Source: an uncultured Flavobacteriaceae bacterium (GTDB lineage: Bacteria; Bacteroidota; Bacteroidia; Flavobacteriales; Flavobacteriaceae). From it: a stretch of DNA of 64,000 nucleotides. This document shows, one piece after another, positions 44,941 to 53,745 of this stretch. The notes under the pieces were generated by a model that saw nothing but the letters and a program-made list of their open reading frames with translations, did not search any database and was not told the DNA's origin. Position 1 is the first letter of the stretch; every line of letters begins with the position of its first letter. The DNA is taken from NCBI GenBank assembly GCA_947504035.1, contig CANNGA010000011.1:80279-144278 (forward strand), given 5' to 3'. The translations under genes and the position numbers were made by a program.

Positions 44941-47778
44941 CTAGTTAATAAATTGAAATTCAGGAGAAATTAAAAGAGACCAAAACACATCCTGAACTTG
45001 TGCTGTACTTGGCTCTCGACCTAAAGCGCCTATTAAAATCTTTTGTTCATCAGACGAGGGGTGTCTTCCTAACAATTTTTGATATAATGTATCCACAAGC
45101 ACTTCGGTATCATGGCCATAGGTATGAAGCCATTGTTCGGCACCTTGTTTTAAAATGCCATTAAAAAAAGCGCCATTGGTTAGTTCTAAAGCTTGTAATA
45201 GGGTGGCCTGTTCTTCACGTTTAGAAACTACAATTTCTCTATTTGGTCTTCCTAAGGCTTTTAAAAAGGCGTGCTGTTTGACCAAGCTAGCTCTTGCAAA
45301 TGTTTTTTCATGGGATTTAAAAGTAAAATCTAATAGTTTCGCCCAATTGCGATTGCCGTAATTTTTAACCTTTTTCCATCTTTTGGTATCGTAATTAAAG
45401 CGCATCCAATTGCCTTTTGGTGTATGAGCGGTACTTTTCCAAGTCTCATCAGAATACAAATTCTCTATTTGGCCATCCTTGTGCTGAATTCTCATCGCAA
45501 ATAAAATACTTGCAGGGTTCCCTATTTTACCTTCATTAGTCCCTTCTACAGCAATGGTATTATTACCTTTTGTTAAAAGCTGTGTGACATCATACTTGCC
45601 AACTTCTGTCCAATTATGCCCCTCTCCAACAGGCATTTCATTTATATATAGTTTATAAGAGTCATCCACCGAAATTAAAACAGAAGCGTCTTTTATAGCG
45701 TCTTTTTTAAGCTGAAATGTTTTTCTAAAATAACGCTTTCCTGGCAATGGCAAAACGGTATTTGTCAAATCTTTTTGATGGTGCCAAATACGTTTTGCAG
45801 GCATTTTTTCTTCATTAGGGTTATAAGCTACTGCTACATAAACAGGGGCTATTACTTGGCTAATTGCATCCGAAAACTGTTCAGCGCTTAAACGTCTTAA
45901 CACAGGGCCTTTAAAGACATAGTCTTTTTTCAACGCATCTTCCGTTTTATAATTTACCGTAGGCAACTGGTAGGCCTTAGAGGTCATGATACGTTTAATT
46001 AAATGTTTCAAATCTGTACCCGAATCTATAAAATCTGCAGCTAACCAATCTAAAACGTCGGCATTCCAAGGCGTATTGTCCATTTCATCTACAGGCTCGA
46101 TAATACCTCTTCCTATTAAACGTTCCCAAATACGGTTTGCAATCGTTCTGTAAAGACGGCCATTGGCTTTGTTCGTCATAACTTCCGATAATTTTAACAA
46201 ACGTTCTTTTAGCGTTTCTCCCTCTACACTACCCAATTCTGGATACAAGAAATTAACCTTAGCTATTTTTCCAATAGGCTTATCACATCGATTCAACTCT
46301 AAAGGTTCTTTAGCGAAAATTGACGCAAAACCATAAGCTTGGTCTAACGTTAAGTTACTTACAAAGCTATTATGACATGAAGCGCATTTTACGTTAACCC
46401 CCATTAAGGATTGCCCAATATTTTGTGCGGCTTGCATTTCTGTACGCTGGCTAGAATTCACAACACCACGCCATTTGATGCCTTTTATAAAACCTTCTGA
46501 TGCTTTATCGGGGTTCATCAATTGACTTACCATTTGATCGTAACTTTTATTTGACTTTAATGCATTATAGAGCCAACCTGTAATTTGAAATCTTCCTCTT
46601 GTTATAAATCCTGTACCACTGTAATCGTTTCGTAATAAATCATTCCAAAAACTCAACCAATGTTGGGTATACCCCTCTTTATCATTCAGTAAATTATCTA
46701 TTAAAAGACTGCGTTTTTCTGTATTGGTATCTTCTAAAAAAGCATCTATAACCTCAGGACTTGGCAATAACCCCACGATATCCATATAAGCACGCTTAAT
46801 AAATACCCTATCATTTACTGGTGTTTCCCAAGTTATGGCTTTAGCTCTAAAATAGGTATCTACCAATTTATCTAATGGATGTGTTTCCTTTGGTACTTTT
46901 GGCAGTTCTGGTTTTGTTAAAGCTAATGCTGCTTCTGGAAATACTTTAACGGCTTGGTCTGACCAATGTGCGCCTTCTTTAATCCATAATTTTACAAGTG
47001 CAATCTCTTGTGCCGTTAGTAATTTACCTTTTGTTGGCATTACTTTTTTATCATTTGCAGGAAGAACGATTCGTTTGTATATTTCACTCTCTTCTGGCTT
47101 TCCTGCTACGACAGCAGGTCCCGTTTCACCGCCTTTAAAGACGCCTTCTTTATGCTCTAAAACAAGGCCTCCTTTTTGCTTGTTATCACTATGACATTGA
47201 TAGCATTTATGTGCAAAAAGCCCCCTAACCTTTAAGCTCAGTTTATCTTGTTGCAATTCTGTTAATTCGGCAGCACCGTTCAGTTCTGTGAGTAACGCCC
47301 CTGATTCTTCATCATTGTATTCTACTTTATTCCCAGGCAAGACTGCTGTTAAATAATCTTCGCCATGCGTTAAATTGGCTCCTAAATGGCCTGCAATACT
47401 TAGTAATACAACAGTTAGTGTAAGCGTAAATCGGTATAATTTTAAGTTAAGTGTTTCTTTTTTAAGACTGCTTTTTAACATAAGAGCTGTTATAATTGCT
47501 AAAACAGCCGTAGCAATACCTGTATATTGGTGGTTATCTACAAGATCGCCAGTATAAGCTTCTTGCGTTTTTAAAAACCACCCAAAAAGTGCCGAAAGTG
47601 CCGCTGAAATCGCTCCTATATAAATCATCCAAGTAATGCCCTCTCGCAATCCCGTTTTTTTTCCTTTTAACGTTAAAAGTTCCAAGAAAAAGGCAACAAC
47701 AAGTAAGCCCACTGGAAAATGCACCAATAAAGGGTGTAAACGTCCTAAAAGTTGTAGTATCCAATTTGTACTTTCCAT
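44941..47778 (-). CDS. Membrane cytochrome c protein with DUF2231, PSCyt1, DUF1549 and DUF1553 domains
   Basis: The 945-residue protein starts with a DUF2231-like membrane region (~1-150, four segments, with HPLLVHFPVG and HLGANLTHGEDYL His pairs). A C-type haem site follows at ~190 (HKCYQCHSDNKQKGG). The PSCyt2/DUF1549 region (KLVDTYFRAKAI..., WLSFWNDLLRNDY) has a second CxxCH at ~465 (VKCASCHNSF). A jelly-roll insertion (YFRKTFQLKKDAIKDASVL) and a DUF1553 end (NRIWERLIGRGIIEPVDEMDN, WLAADFI) complete it. It should be periplasm-facing and redox-active. It heads the operon with DUF1501 and NHL genes and carries the PUL operator. Substrate and electron acceptor are unknown. Confidence 0.82.
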   Translation of the reverse strand: MESTNWILQLLGRLHPLLVHFPVGLLVVAFFLELLTLKGKKTGLREGITWMIYIGAISAALSALFGWFLKTQEAYTGDLVDNHQYTGIATAVLAIITALMLKSSLKKETLNLKLYRFTLTLTVVLLSIAGHLGANLTHGEDYLTAVLPGNKVEYNDEESGALLTELNGAAELTELQQDKLSLKVRGLFAHKCYQCHSDNKQKGGLVLEHKEGVFKGGETGPAVVAGKPEESEIYKRIVLPANDKKVMPTKGKLLTAQEIALVKLWIKEGAHWSDQAVKVFPEAALALTKPELPKVPKETHPLDKLVDTYFRAKAITWETPVNDRVFIKRAYMDIVGLLPSPEVIDAFLEDTNTEKRSLLIDNLLNDKEGYTQHWLSFWNDLLRNDYSGTGFITRGRFQITGWLYNALKSNKSYDQMVSQLMNPDKASEGFIKGIKWRGVVNSSQRTEMQAAQNIGQSLMGVNVKCASCHNSFVSNLTLDQAYGFASIFAKEPLELNRCDKPIGKIAKVNFLYPELGSVEGETLKERLLKLSEVMTNKANGRLYRTIANRIWERLIGRGIIEPVDEMDNTPWNADVLDWLAADFIDSGTDLKHLIKRIMTSKAYQLPTVNYKTEDALKKDYVFKGPVLRRLSAEQFSDAISQVIAPVYVAVAYNPNEEKMPAKRIWHHQKDLTNTVLPLPGKRYFRKTFQLKKDAIKDASVLISVDDSYKLYINEMPVGEGHNWTEVGKYDVTQLLTKGNNTIAVEGTNEGKIGNPASILFAMRIQHKDGQIENLYSDETWKSTAHTPKGNWMRFNYDTKRWKKVKNYGNRNWAKLLDFTFKSHEKTFARASLVKQHAFLKALGRPNREIVVSKREEQATLLQALELTNGAFFNGILKQGAEQWLHTYGHDTEVLVDTLYQKLLGRHPSSDEQKILIGALGREPSTAQVQDVFWSLLISPEFQFIN

Positions 47779-47796
47779 AAAAAATTAAATGAATCA

Positions 47797-47838
47797 CAAA
47801 ATTAGTTTTTTCATAGGAAAAACCGACCTGTAGTGTCA
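47797..47838 (-). promoter_or_regulatory. PUL operator and -7 element of the cytochrome/DUF1501/NHL operon
   Basis: The minus strand reads TGACAC-TACA-GGTCGG (47823-47838). TAATTTTG at 47797-47804, a perfect TAnnTTTG, starts 24 bp downstream of the box. The start codon is 18 bp further. This ties the operon to the same regulation as the lyases and glycosidases. Confidence 0.68.
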
Positions 47839-47950
47839 CGATCTTATAAATGCTAAGATTTTTTTAAAATTAGGTAATAAACGCCTAAAAATACGAATTC
47901 GCATACAATAGTAAGTCTTAAATCCAAATTCATTAAAAAACGTATTACGG

Positions 47951-48090
47951 CTTTCAACTACTGTAAACATTAGCGCTACACTATGTTTTTTAATTTCTGC
48001 CTAGTAACACTACGCAGAAATTAATATAATAGCAATTTTTATGGCTTTTGAAACCCTCATAGCGGTGTTTCAGGGCATAACCTGGATTAA
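47951..48090. repeat. Degenerate 140-bp intergenic repeat, copy B
   Basis: This copy matches 5311-5449. Its core is an 11-bp inverted repeat, TTAATTTCTGC (47990-48000) and GCAGAAATTAA (48014-48024). The outer part of this stem (TTAATTT/AAATTAA) is kept in copy A, whose inner bases differ. It lies 72 bp after the GH2 stop codon, where no ordinary terminator is seen. Confidence 0.65.
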
Positions 48091-48161
48091 ACCTTTTAGA
48101 ACAACATCTAAAACGCTGCTTAAAGTCTACATCTTAAAAAAGGAGTCTTATTAGGACGAAA

Positions 48162-50756
48162 CTAATTCACTTTTCGAAGTTTAATACCACTCAACCTTGT
48201 TTTTCCTTTTTTAGCTTTAAACGCTACAGTAATACCATGAGTGTCTGCAACTGTGATTAAAAAGCGTTTAGCCACTCCACGATCACTCCCATACTGCTGT
48301 TTCACATTTAAGTTTGCCCAAATGGTCTTACCATTAACCTCAATGTCCATAATGTGCTCTCCTTTTGTTTTTAACTCTGCGAATAAAAGAGATAGTTCAT
48401 AAGTGCCTTGGGGCACATCCCATTTAAAGGCTTCTATCCCTACCAATTGGGTTTGATATACAGGATCGTTTTCTGTTCCTTTTACACTTACTTCAGACCC
48501 TACGGTCTTTCGTCTAGGATGCCTTAATACATCACCTCCAACATGCCCAAAACCGCCTTGCTGATAGGCTTGATCTGGCATCCATAAATAATCTATATTA
48601 TGGCTTTCTATGAAATAACACGCCGATCCTACATTAATGGCTATTTCTTTAAATGCATTGGTCTTGCTTTTTAGGTTTTTAGGATGTACTGTAAACGCTA
48701 CTCTCGCAAAATCTTTTATTGTTTTTCCATTTTGAATAGACACAGCCTCTATTAAATTATCTCCTTCTTGAAAAGGCACCTGAAATATCGCTGTCCCGAA
48801 ATTAAAGCCCTGTTTTCCTAATGAAATTCCATTTACAAACAACTCTACATCCTTAAAATTCCCCACAACGGTTACTGGTTGTGTCGCTACCCCCGCACCT
48901 TCTTCGTCTTCAACTCCAGAACGCTTTGTCCATGCTTTAGATGTGATCCCTACAAAAGGCGTTTTATTTAATAAAGCGCGGTATAAATAATACGCATCTT
49001 TTTTCTTTCTATCGGCAGAAACTAGTCCTTTGTTATTGATATGTGGTACGGCATCTTTACGATGTTCTACTTGAAAGTCTGCATAATTCCATACGTTCGC
49101 CCCAACTATTTCGGGCATATCTAAAATTGTTTTTAAATACGTTTTATGAAGTAAGAATTGATAGTCCACACTAAAATCAAATCTGGAAGGGGCATACGAT
49201 CTAATTCTAGGATCTGCGCCACCACCATATTCACTTAATATAAAGGGTTTATCAGGGTCTAAAGCTAGAGACCGTTCTACAAGACTCCTTAAATTTTTAT
49301 CTATATCTTCTAGCTCTTGAATGTACCATCCGTAATATTTATTATAACCAACTAATTGGGTATTACGAATGCCTAATTTATCTTGATAAGCGGGTTCTCT
49401 AAAAAAAACAGAATACGAATATCGGCTTGTATCTTCTTCTTTTATGGTACGCGCTAAGACATCATGCGTTGTCACAAAATGTTTGGTATAAGCCTCTCCT
49501 AATTTCTCTGGCGCTTTCATCGTGGTTTCATTTCCTAAGTTCCATGCGATAATTGAAGGGTGATTGTAATTAAAACGAATGGCCTCTTTAAGCATGTTCA
49601 CCGTATTTTGCTTACCAGCTTCGTTAGCAGCGGCTTTATCTACAAATGGAATTTCTAAAGTAGCCACAAAACCATATTTATTACACATTTCTAAAACCGC
49701 TGGATCTTGAGGATAATGTGCTATTCTTAAAAAATTAATCCCCATTTCTTTTAACAAGCGCATGTCATTTCTATGAATTTCATCGCTAACGGCATTGGCC
49801 TTTTTAAAGAAATCTTGATGACGATTTGTTCCTATAAGTTTAGTCTGCTTTCCGTTTATAAAAAAGCCTTCTTTAGGATCGAAACGAAACCATCTTAGTC
49901 CTACAGGGTTTTCTACTCTATCCAGTATATTTCCAGACGTATCTATCAATTCTGAAACCATCGTATACAGATAAGGCTGTTCTGGAGACCATAGTTTAGG
50001 ATTTGAAATATCTAAAGTACTACTAACATCTTTACCAAATGTTGTTTTCGTTTTAACGGTTTTTACGACTTTATTTTCTACATCAAACAACGTTTGCCTT
50101 ACGTAAAACGTTCCTTTTTTTGGTCTCACCAACTTAGCTTTAATTGTTATTTTTGCTGCTGTTTTTGAGACTTCTGGAGTCGTTATAAAAATAGCATTCG
50201 CACCTAGGTTTGCAACTTCAAAATGCACGGGTTTAGTTATGATGAGTTGAAGATCTCTATATATACCACCATAAAATGAAAAATCGGCTGCCTGTGGTAC
50301 AATCTCATCATGATGCGCATTATTAACTTTTATAGCAATAACGTTAGCACCTGGACGTAAGGCTTTGGTAATCGCTTTAGAAAATGAAGTATAGCCTCCT
50401 ATATGAGCTTCTCCTACGGTTTTACCATTAACATAGAGCGTTGTCACTTGGTTTGCAGCCTCAAAATGCAAAAACACCTGTTGGTTTTCATAAATTTGAG
50501 GTATCACTACTGTTCTTTTATACCAGCCATCGCCTCTGTAATAGCCCTCTTCATCGTCTAGAATATCTTCTGTATTCCAAGAATGCGGCAGTGTTACGTT
50601 TTCCCATGCCACTGTATACGACGCGTTAAAAGGATTGGTAACAGGCCCTTTGTGAAATAGCCACGCATCATTTAAGGTTTCAATATGTCTTATATGTTGA
50701 GCATAACCACTAGGCACGATCACCAAAAGTATTATTATTACTATTCTTTTCATCAT
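48162..50756 (-). CDS. GH2 glycoside hydrolase with C-terminal malectin-like domain
   Basis: The sequence supports the ATG-ATG pair at 50753/50756 as start (signal MMKRIVIIILL...YAQ); the extension to 50786 starts with TTG. The layout is a GH2 sugar-binding domain (WENVTLPHSWNTED), an Ig-like domain, and a TIM barrel with NLGNETTM (acid/base Glu near residue 408) and LSEYGGGAD (nucleophile Glu near 507). A DUF4982-like region follows, and the last ~160 residues are malectin-like (INVGSACYFIES...GTYELSLLFAE). It could be a beta-galactosidase, beta-glucuronidase or similar; I cannot choose. It is the last gene of the GH43-GH3-GH105-sulfatase-GH2 operon, 40 bp after the sulfatase stop. Confidence 0.85.
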   Translation of the reverse strand: MMKRIVIIILLVIVPSGYAQHIRHIETLNDAWLFHKGPVTNPFNASYTVAWENVTLPHSWNTEDILDDEEGYYRGDGWYKRTVVIPQIYENQQVFLHFEAANQVTTLYVNGKTVGEAHIGGYTSFSKAITKALRPGANVIAIKVNNAHHDEIVPQAADFSFYGGIYRDLQLIITKPVHFEVANLGANAIFITTPEVSKTAAKITIKAKLVRPKKGTFYVRQTLFDVENKVVKTVKTKTTFGKDVSSTLDISNPKLWSPEQPYLYTMVSELIDTSGNILDRVENPVGLRWFRFDPKEGFFINGKQTKLIGTNRHQDFFKKANAVSDEIHRNDMRLLKEMGINFLRIAHYPQDPAVLEMCNKYGFVATLEIPFVDKAAANEAGKQNTVNMLKEAIRFNYNHPSIIAWNLGNETTMKAPEKLGEAYTKHFVTTHDVLARTIKEEDTSRYSYSVFFREPAYQDKLGIRNTQLVGYNKYYGWYIQELEDIDKNLRSLVERSLALDPDKPFILSEYGGGADPRIRSYAPSRFDFSVDYQFLLHKTYLKTILDMPEIVGANVWNYADFQVEHRKDAVPHINNKGLVSADRKKKDAYYLYRALLNKTPFVGITSKAWTKRSGVEDEEGAGVATQPVTVVGNFKDVELFVNGISLGKQGFNFGTAIFQVPFQEGDNLIEAVSIQNGKTIKDFARVAFTVHPKNLKSKTNAFKEIAINVGSACYFIESHNIDYLWMPDQAYQQGGFGHVGGDVLRHPRRKTVGSEVSVKGTENDPVYQTQLVGIEAFKWDVPQGTYELSLLFAELKTKGEHIMDIEVNGKTIWANLNVKQQYGSDRGVAKRFLITVADTHGITVAFKAKKGKTRLSGIKLRKVN

Positions 50757-50796
50757 CCTATAAATTGTTATTCTATTTAACGACAAACACCTCTAT

Positions 50797-52560
50797 TTAC
50801 TTATTATGAATGGCATGCACCACTTTACTGGCTTTATAACCGATACGATGCGCTTTTACTTGTAATTTAGAGTTTTCAGGCATTTGAAATGCTGCGGTAT
50901 ATACGTTCCACGATGCTGGCACCTTACCCTCTTTAGGTACTATTTTATACCCTAAAGAAGCGCCTTTAGTAGGACAATCTAATGTTATTTCACCCTTTTT
51001 ATTTATTACAACAGGATCTGCTGTAACGGGTTGTACAGTGCTTTCTGCCCATAACCTAGACACTAAGTCTTTTTCTGTTAAATTAGGATCATCGTCTATA
51101 GCTTGCAGCCATCTGTCCATTTCGGCACTAAGTCGCTCTAATGTTGCTTTGTACTCAGGAAGCGCTGCTAAATTATTTAATTCGTAGGGATCTGCCTCGC
51201 AATCAAATAATTCTTCTTTAGGTTTATGCGTTCTAAACCATTGCATTTGCGCTTCAGTAAGCTGTCCTTTAGCCTTTAATTTCAGTAATTCTTGCATGGC
51301 AGGAATACGCTCTCTATAAGTTATAGGAAGGTAATACCCTTTTTCGGGCTTGTAATTTCTAATGTATTTAAAACGATTGTCTCTAACGGCTCTAATCACA
51401 TCGCGTTCGGCATCAAACCGATCTGCTGCGGCATGTATAAACTCACGTGCATCCGCTTTGTATTTCCCTAAAAAAGCAGAACCTTGACTATACGCCTTAG
51501 GGGTTTCTCCTATTAAAGATAACAACGTAGGTGCAAAATCTACAAAACTTATCATTCGTTTATCTACCGTTCCTGCATGTAACTGCTTTGGAAACCTAAT
51601 AATCATAGGTGTATTCAATCCAGAATCATAAATTAATCGTTTTTCTCTAGGGAGTGGGCCACCATGATCCCCATAGAAAAATATTATAGTGTTTTCTAAC
51701 TCTCCATCCGTTTTCAATTGCTCAAGCACTGCGCCTACTTGGCGATCCATCTCAGCAATATTATTATACAATTTCCACATATCCCGCTGCACGGCTGGCG
51801 TATCTGGCAAATAAGGTGGAATGTTAAATTTAGTATCTTTTGGGAGATGTATTGGCGTTTCCGCTTCGGTCATTCTATTTTTAGCATGCGAAGCTCCTTT
51901 ATTCTTCCATTCAAAATTTCGATCTCCTGCATGGTAATGCCGTGTCTCTATTTCTCTAAACCCATAAGGTTCAAACAAGCCAGATTCATGAGTTTCCGTA
52001 AAATTAAAAACAGCAAAAAAGGGCTGTTCTTTTTTCTTGTTTCTCCAATGCGCATAAGGACTGCTCTCATCCCACGCTGTAGCGGGGGCTCTAAATTGAT
52101 AATCTGTTTTATAATTATTTGTACAGTAATATCCGTTTTCACGTAACAATTCACTAATCATTTTTACTTCAGGAGGAGGTACAGCTTCATATTTAGGCAA
52201 ACCTGTTACTTCTGTATACGAATTGACACGCATATGGTTAGCCCCAATACTTGAGGGATACATGCCTGTAGCTATAGCTGCTCTACTTGGTGCACACACC
52301 CCAGATGTTGAATACAAATTAGGATAAACAACGCCCTGTGCAGCTAATTTACTTAAGTTAGGTGTTACCACTGTAGAATCACCAAAAGGAGGAATATAAG
52401 CGCCCATATCTTCTGTAACAAGCCACAAAATATTAGGCCGTTTTTGTTGAACGTTCTCTTTTGCTATAGGAGACTTTTTTGTTTTTTTAGATTGGCAACT
52501 TATACCTAGTAAGCTCGCAATCATCAAGATGTATAGTATTCTTATTTTCATAATCTTCAT
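50797..52560 (-). CDS. S1 family sulfatase, heparan-N-sulfatase-like (lipoprotein)
   Basis: The best starts are the ATGs at 52560 or 52551; the extension to 52581 begins with TTG. The shorter protein has the lipoprotein signal SLLGISC (Cys19). Motifs are NILWLVTEDMGAYIPPFGD, the formylglycine motif GVCAPSRAAIATG (Cys86 from 52551), FYGDHGG and KRLIYDSGLNTPMIIRFPK. The layout resembles S1_8-type sulfatases, which include glucosamine N- and 6-O-type enzymes and ulvan sulfatases; subfamily is not verified. The C-terminal ~100 residues are an added beta-rich extension. It is fourth of five genes in its operon. Confidence 0.9.
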   Translation of the reverse strand: MKIMKIRILYILMIASLLGISCQSKKTKKSPIAKENVQQKRPNILWLVTEDMGAYIPPFGDSTVVTPNLSKLAAQGVVYPNLYSTSGVCAPSRAAIATGMYPSSIGANHMRVNSYTEVTGLPKYEAVPPPEVKMISELLRENGYYCTNNYKTDYQFRAPATAWDESSPYAHWRNKKKEQPFFAVFNFTETHESGLFEPYGFREIETRHYHAGDRNFEWKNKGASHAKNRMTEAETPIHLPKDTKFNIPPYLPDTPAVQRDMWKLYNNIAEMDRQVGAVLEQLKTDGELENTIIFFYGDHGGPLPREKRLIYDSGLNTPMIIRFPKQLHAGTVDKRMISFVDFAPTLLSLIGETPKAYSQGSAFLGKYKADAREFIHAAADRFDAERDVIRAVRDNRFKYIRNYKPEKGYYLPITYRERIPAMQELLKLKAKGQLTEAQMQWFRTHKPKEELFDCEADPYELNNLAALPEYKATLERLSAEMDRWLQAIDDDPNLTEKDLVSRLWAESTVQPVTADPVVINKKGEITLDCPTKGASLGYKIVPKEGKVPASWNVYTAAFQMPENSKLQVKAHRIGYKASKVVHAIHNK

Positions 52561-52614
52561 AAAAAAAAGGATAGTAATCAAATTAATATCCTTTTTTAAT
52601 TATATCTGTTACAC

Positions 52615-53742
52615 TTATTTCAACTTTAAAATTTCACTTCCAGCCAATAAAAAAGCACCTGTGCCATAATTTTGCCAGCTGTCATAGGATGCTGGTTCTG
52701 GAGAAGCCCCTATATTTTGTACCCAGCCTACACGACCATCCTCATGCTGGCATTTCGCTAGTGCATGCCATGCCCTTTTTACTGCTGGTACATGTTTTGC
52801 ATCCAGCAAACCATTGTTGATTCCCCAAGCTAAAGCGAACGTATAAAAACCACTACCACTAACCTCGCCATGGTTATAAGCTTCTGGATGTAATAAACTC
52901 GTTCTCCACAAACCATCTTTAGGTTGTATCTTTAAGATTTTAGCCGCCATTTCCTTATATAATTTCTCATAAAAAGGACGGTGCTTGTAATCTTTAGGCA
53001 TGTCATCTAATATCAATGCTAAACCACCGATAACCCATCCATTACCACGGGCCCAAAACACCTTTTTACCATTCTTTTCTTTGATGTCTTTTTTGTTACC
53101 TTTCCATACGTAACGCATATCTCTTGCAAATAACTGCTCTTCTTCATCATAAAGTTGATCGTAAGTTTGCTTGTAAAACGCATGCATATCATCCAAATAC
53201 TTTGGTTGGTTGGTATGTTTTGCATAAAGGTTTATGATTGGAGGTGCCATAAATAAGGCATCGCACCACCACCATAAAATAGTTTTTCCTGAAGCACTTT
53301 TATCTTTTCCTTGCTTCCAAATATCGTCTTCGTATAAATGGGCATCTAAAAATTTCTTTGTAGGTTCTAAGTCTACAAAGTTCTTTCTTTTATCATTCAT
53401 ACCTATGTAAATATAGCTGTAAGATATGGCAACATCATCGGCGTGATGTAAACGTGTATACGTTTGCCAATCGTTCCAATATGCTTGGTTTTTTAAGGCC
53501 GCCATATACATCATATTTTTTGTCGTTTTATGGGCTCTAGAAACGCCCATATAATAAGCGCCGTTTGTCCAATCTGTAGGTGCTATTGCTATAATAGGAT
53601 GTGCTTCTTGCCACTCTAAAGCCTTAATCATAGAGGCTTCTATAGATGTCTTGTCTAATCCTTCCTGAGCTACTGTTTGCTGCGCTACCGAACAGCTAAA
53701 CAGTGTTAGAAGCATTAAAAATTTCAATACCGATTTACTCAT
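52615..53742 (-). CDS. GH105 unsaturated uronyl hydrolase
   Basis: The 375-residue protein has a signal peptide and a possible lipobox (LFSC). The (alpha/alpha)6 barrel shows [29 protein letters not shown] (Asp102/103), [14 protein letters not shown] (Asp161), [49 protein letters not shown] and AGSEILKL. This is the YteR-like family that removes the unsaturated uronic acid left by lyases. It links the lyases of this window to complete saccharification. It lies 3 bp after the GH3 stop and 33 bp or less before the sulfatase gene. Confidence 0.93.
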   Translation of the reverse strand: MSKSVLKFLMLLTLFSCSVAQQTVAQEGLDKTSIEASMIKALEWQEAHPIIAIAPTDWTNGAYYMGVSRAHKTTKNMMYMAALKNQAYWNDWQTYTRLHHADDVAISYSYIYIGMNDKRKNFVDLEPTKKFLDAHLYEDDIWKQGKDKSASGKTILWWWCDALFMAPPIINLYAKHTNQPKYLDDMHAFYKQTYDQLYDEEEQLFARDMRYVWKGNKKDIKEKNGKKVFWARGNGWVIGGLALILDDMPKDYKHRPFYEKLYKEMAAKILKIQPKDGLWRTSLLHPEAYNHGEVSGSGFYTFALAWGINNGLLDAKHVPAVKRAWHALAKCQHEDGRVGWVQNIGASPEPASYDSWQNYGTGAFLLAGSEILKLK

Positions 53743-53745
53743 CTT

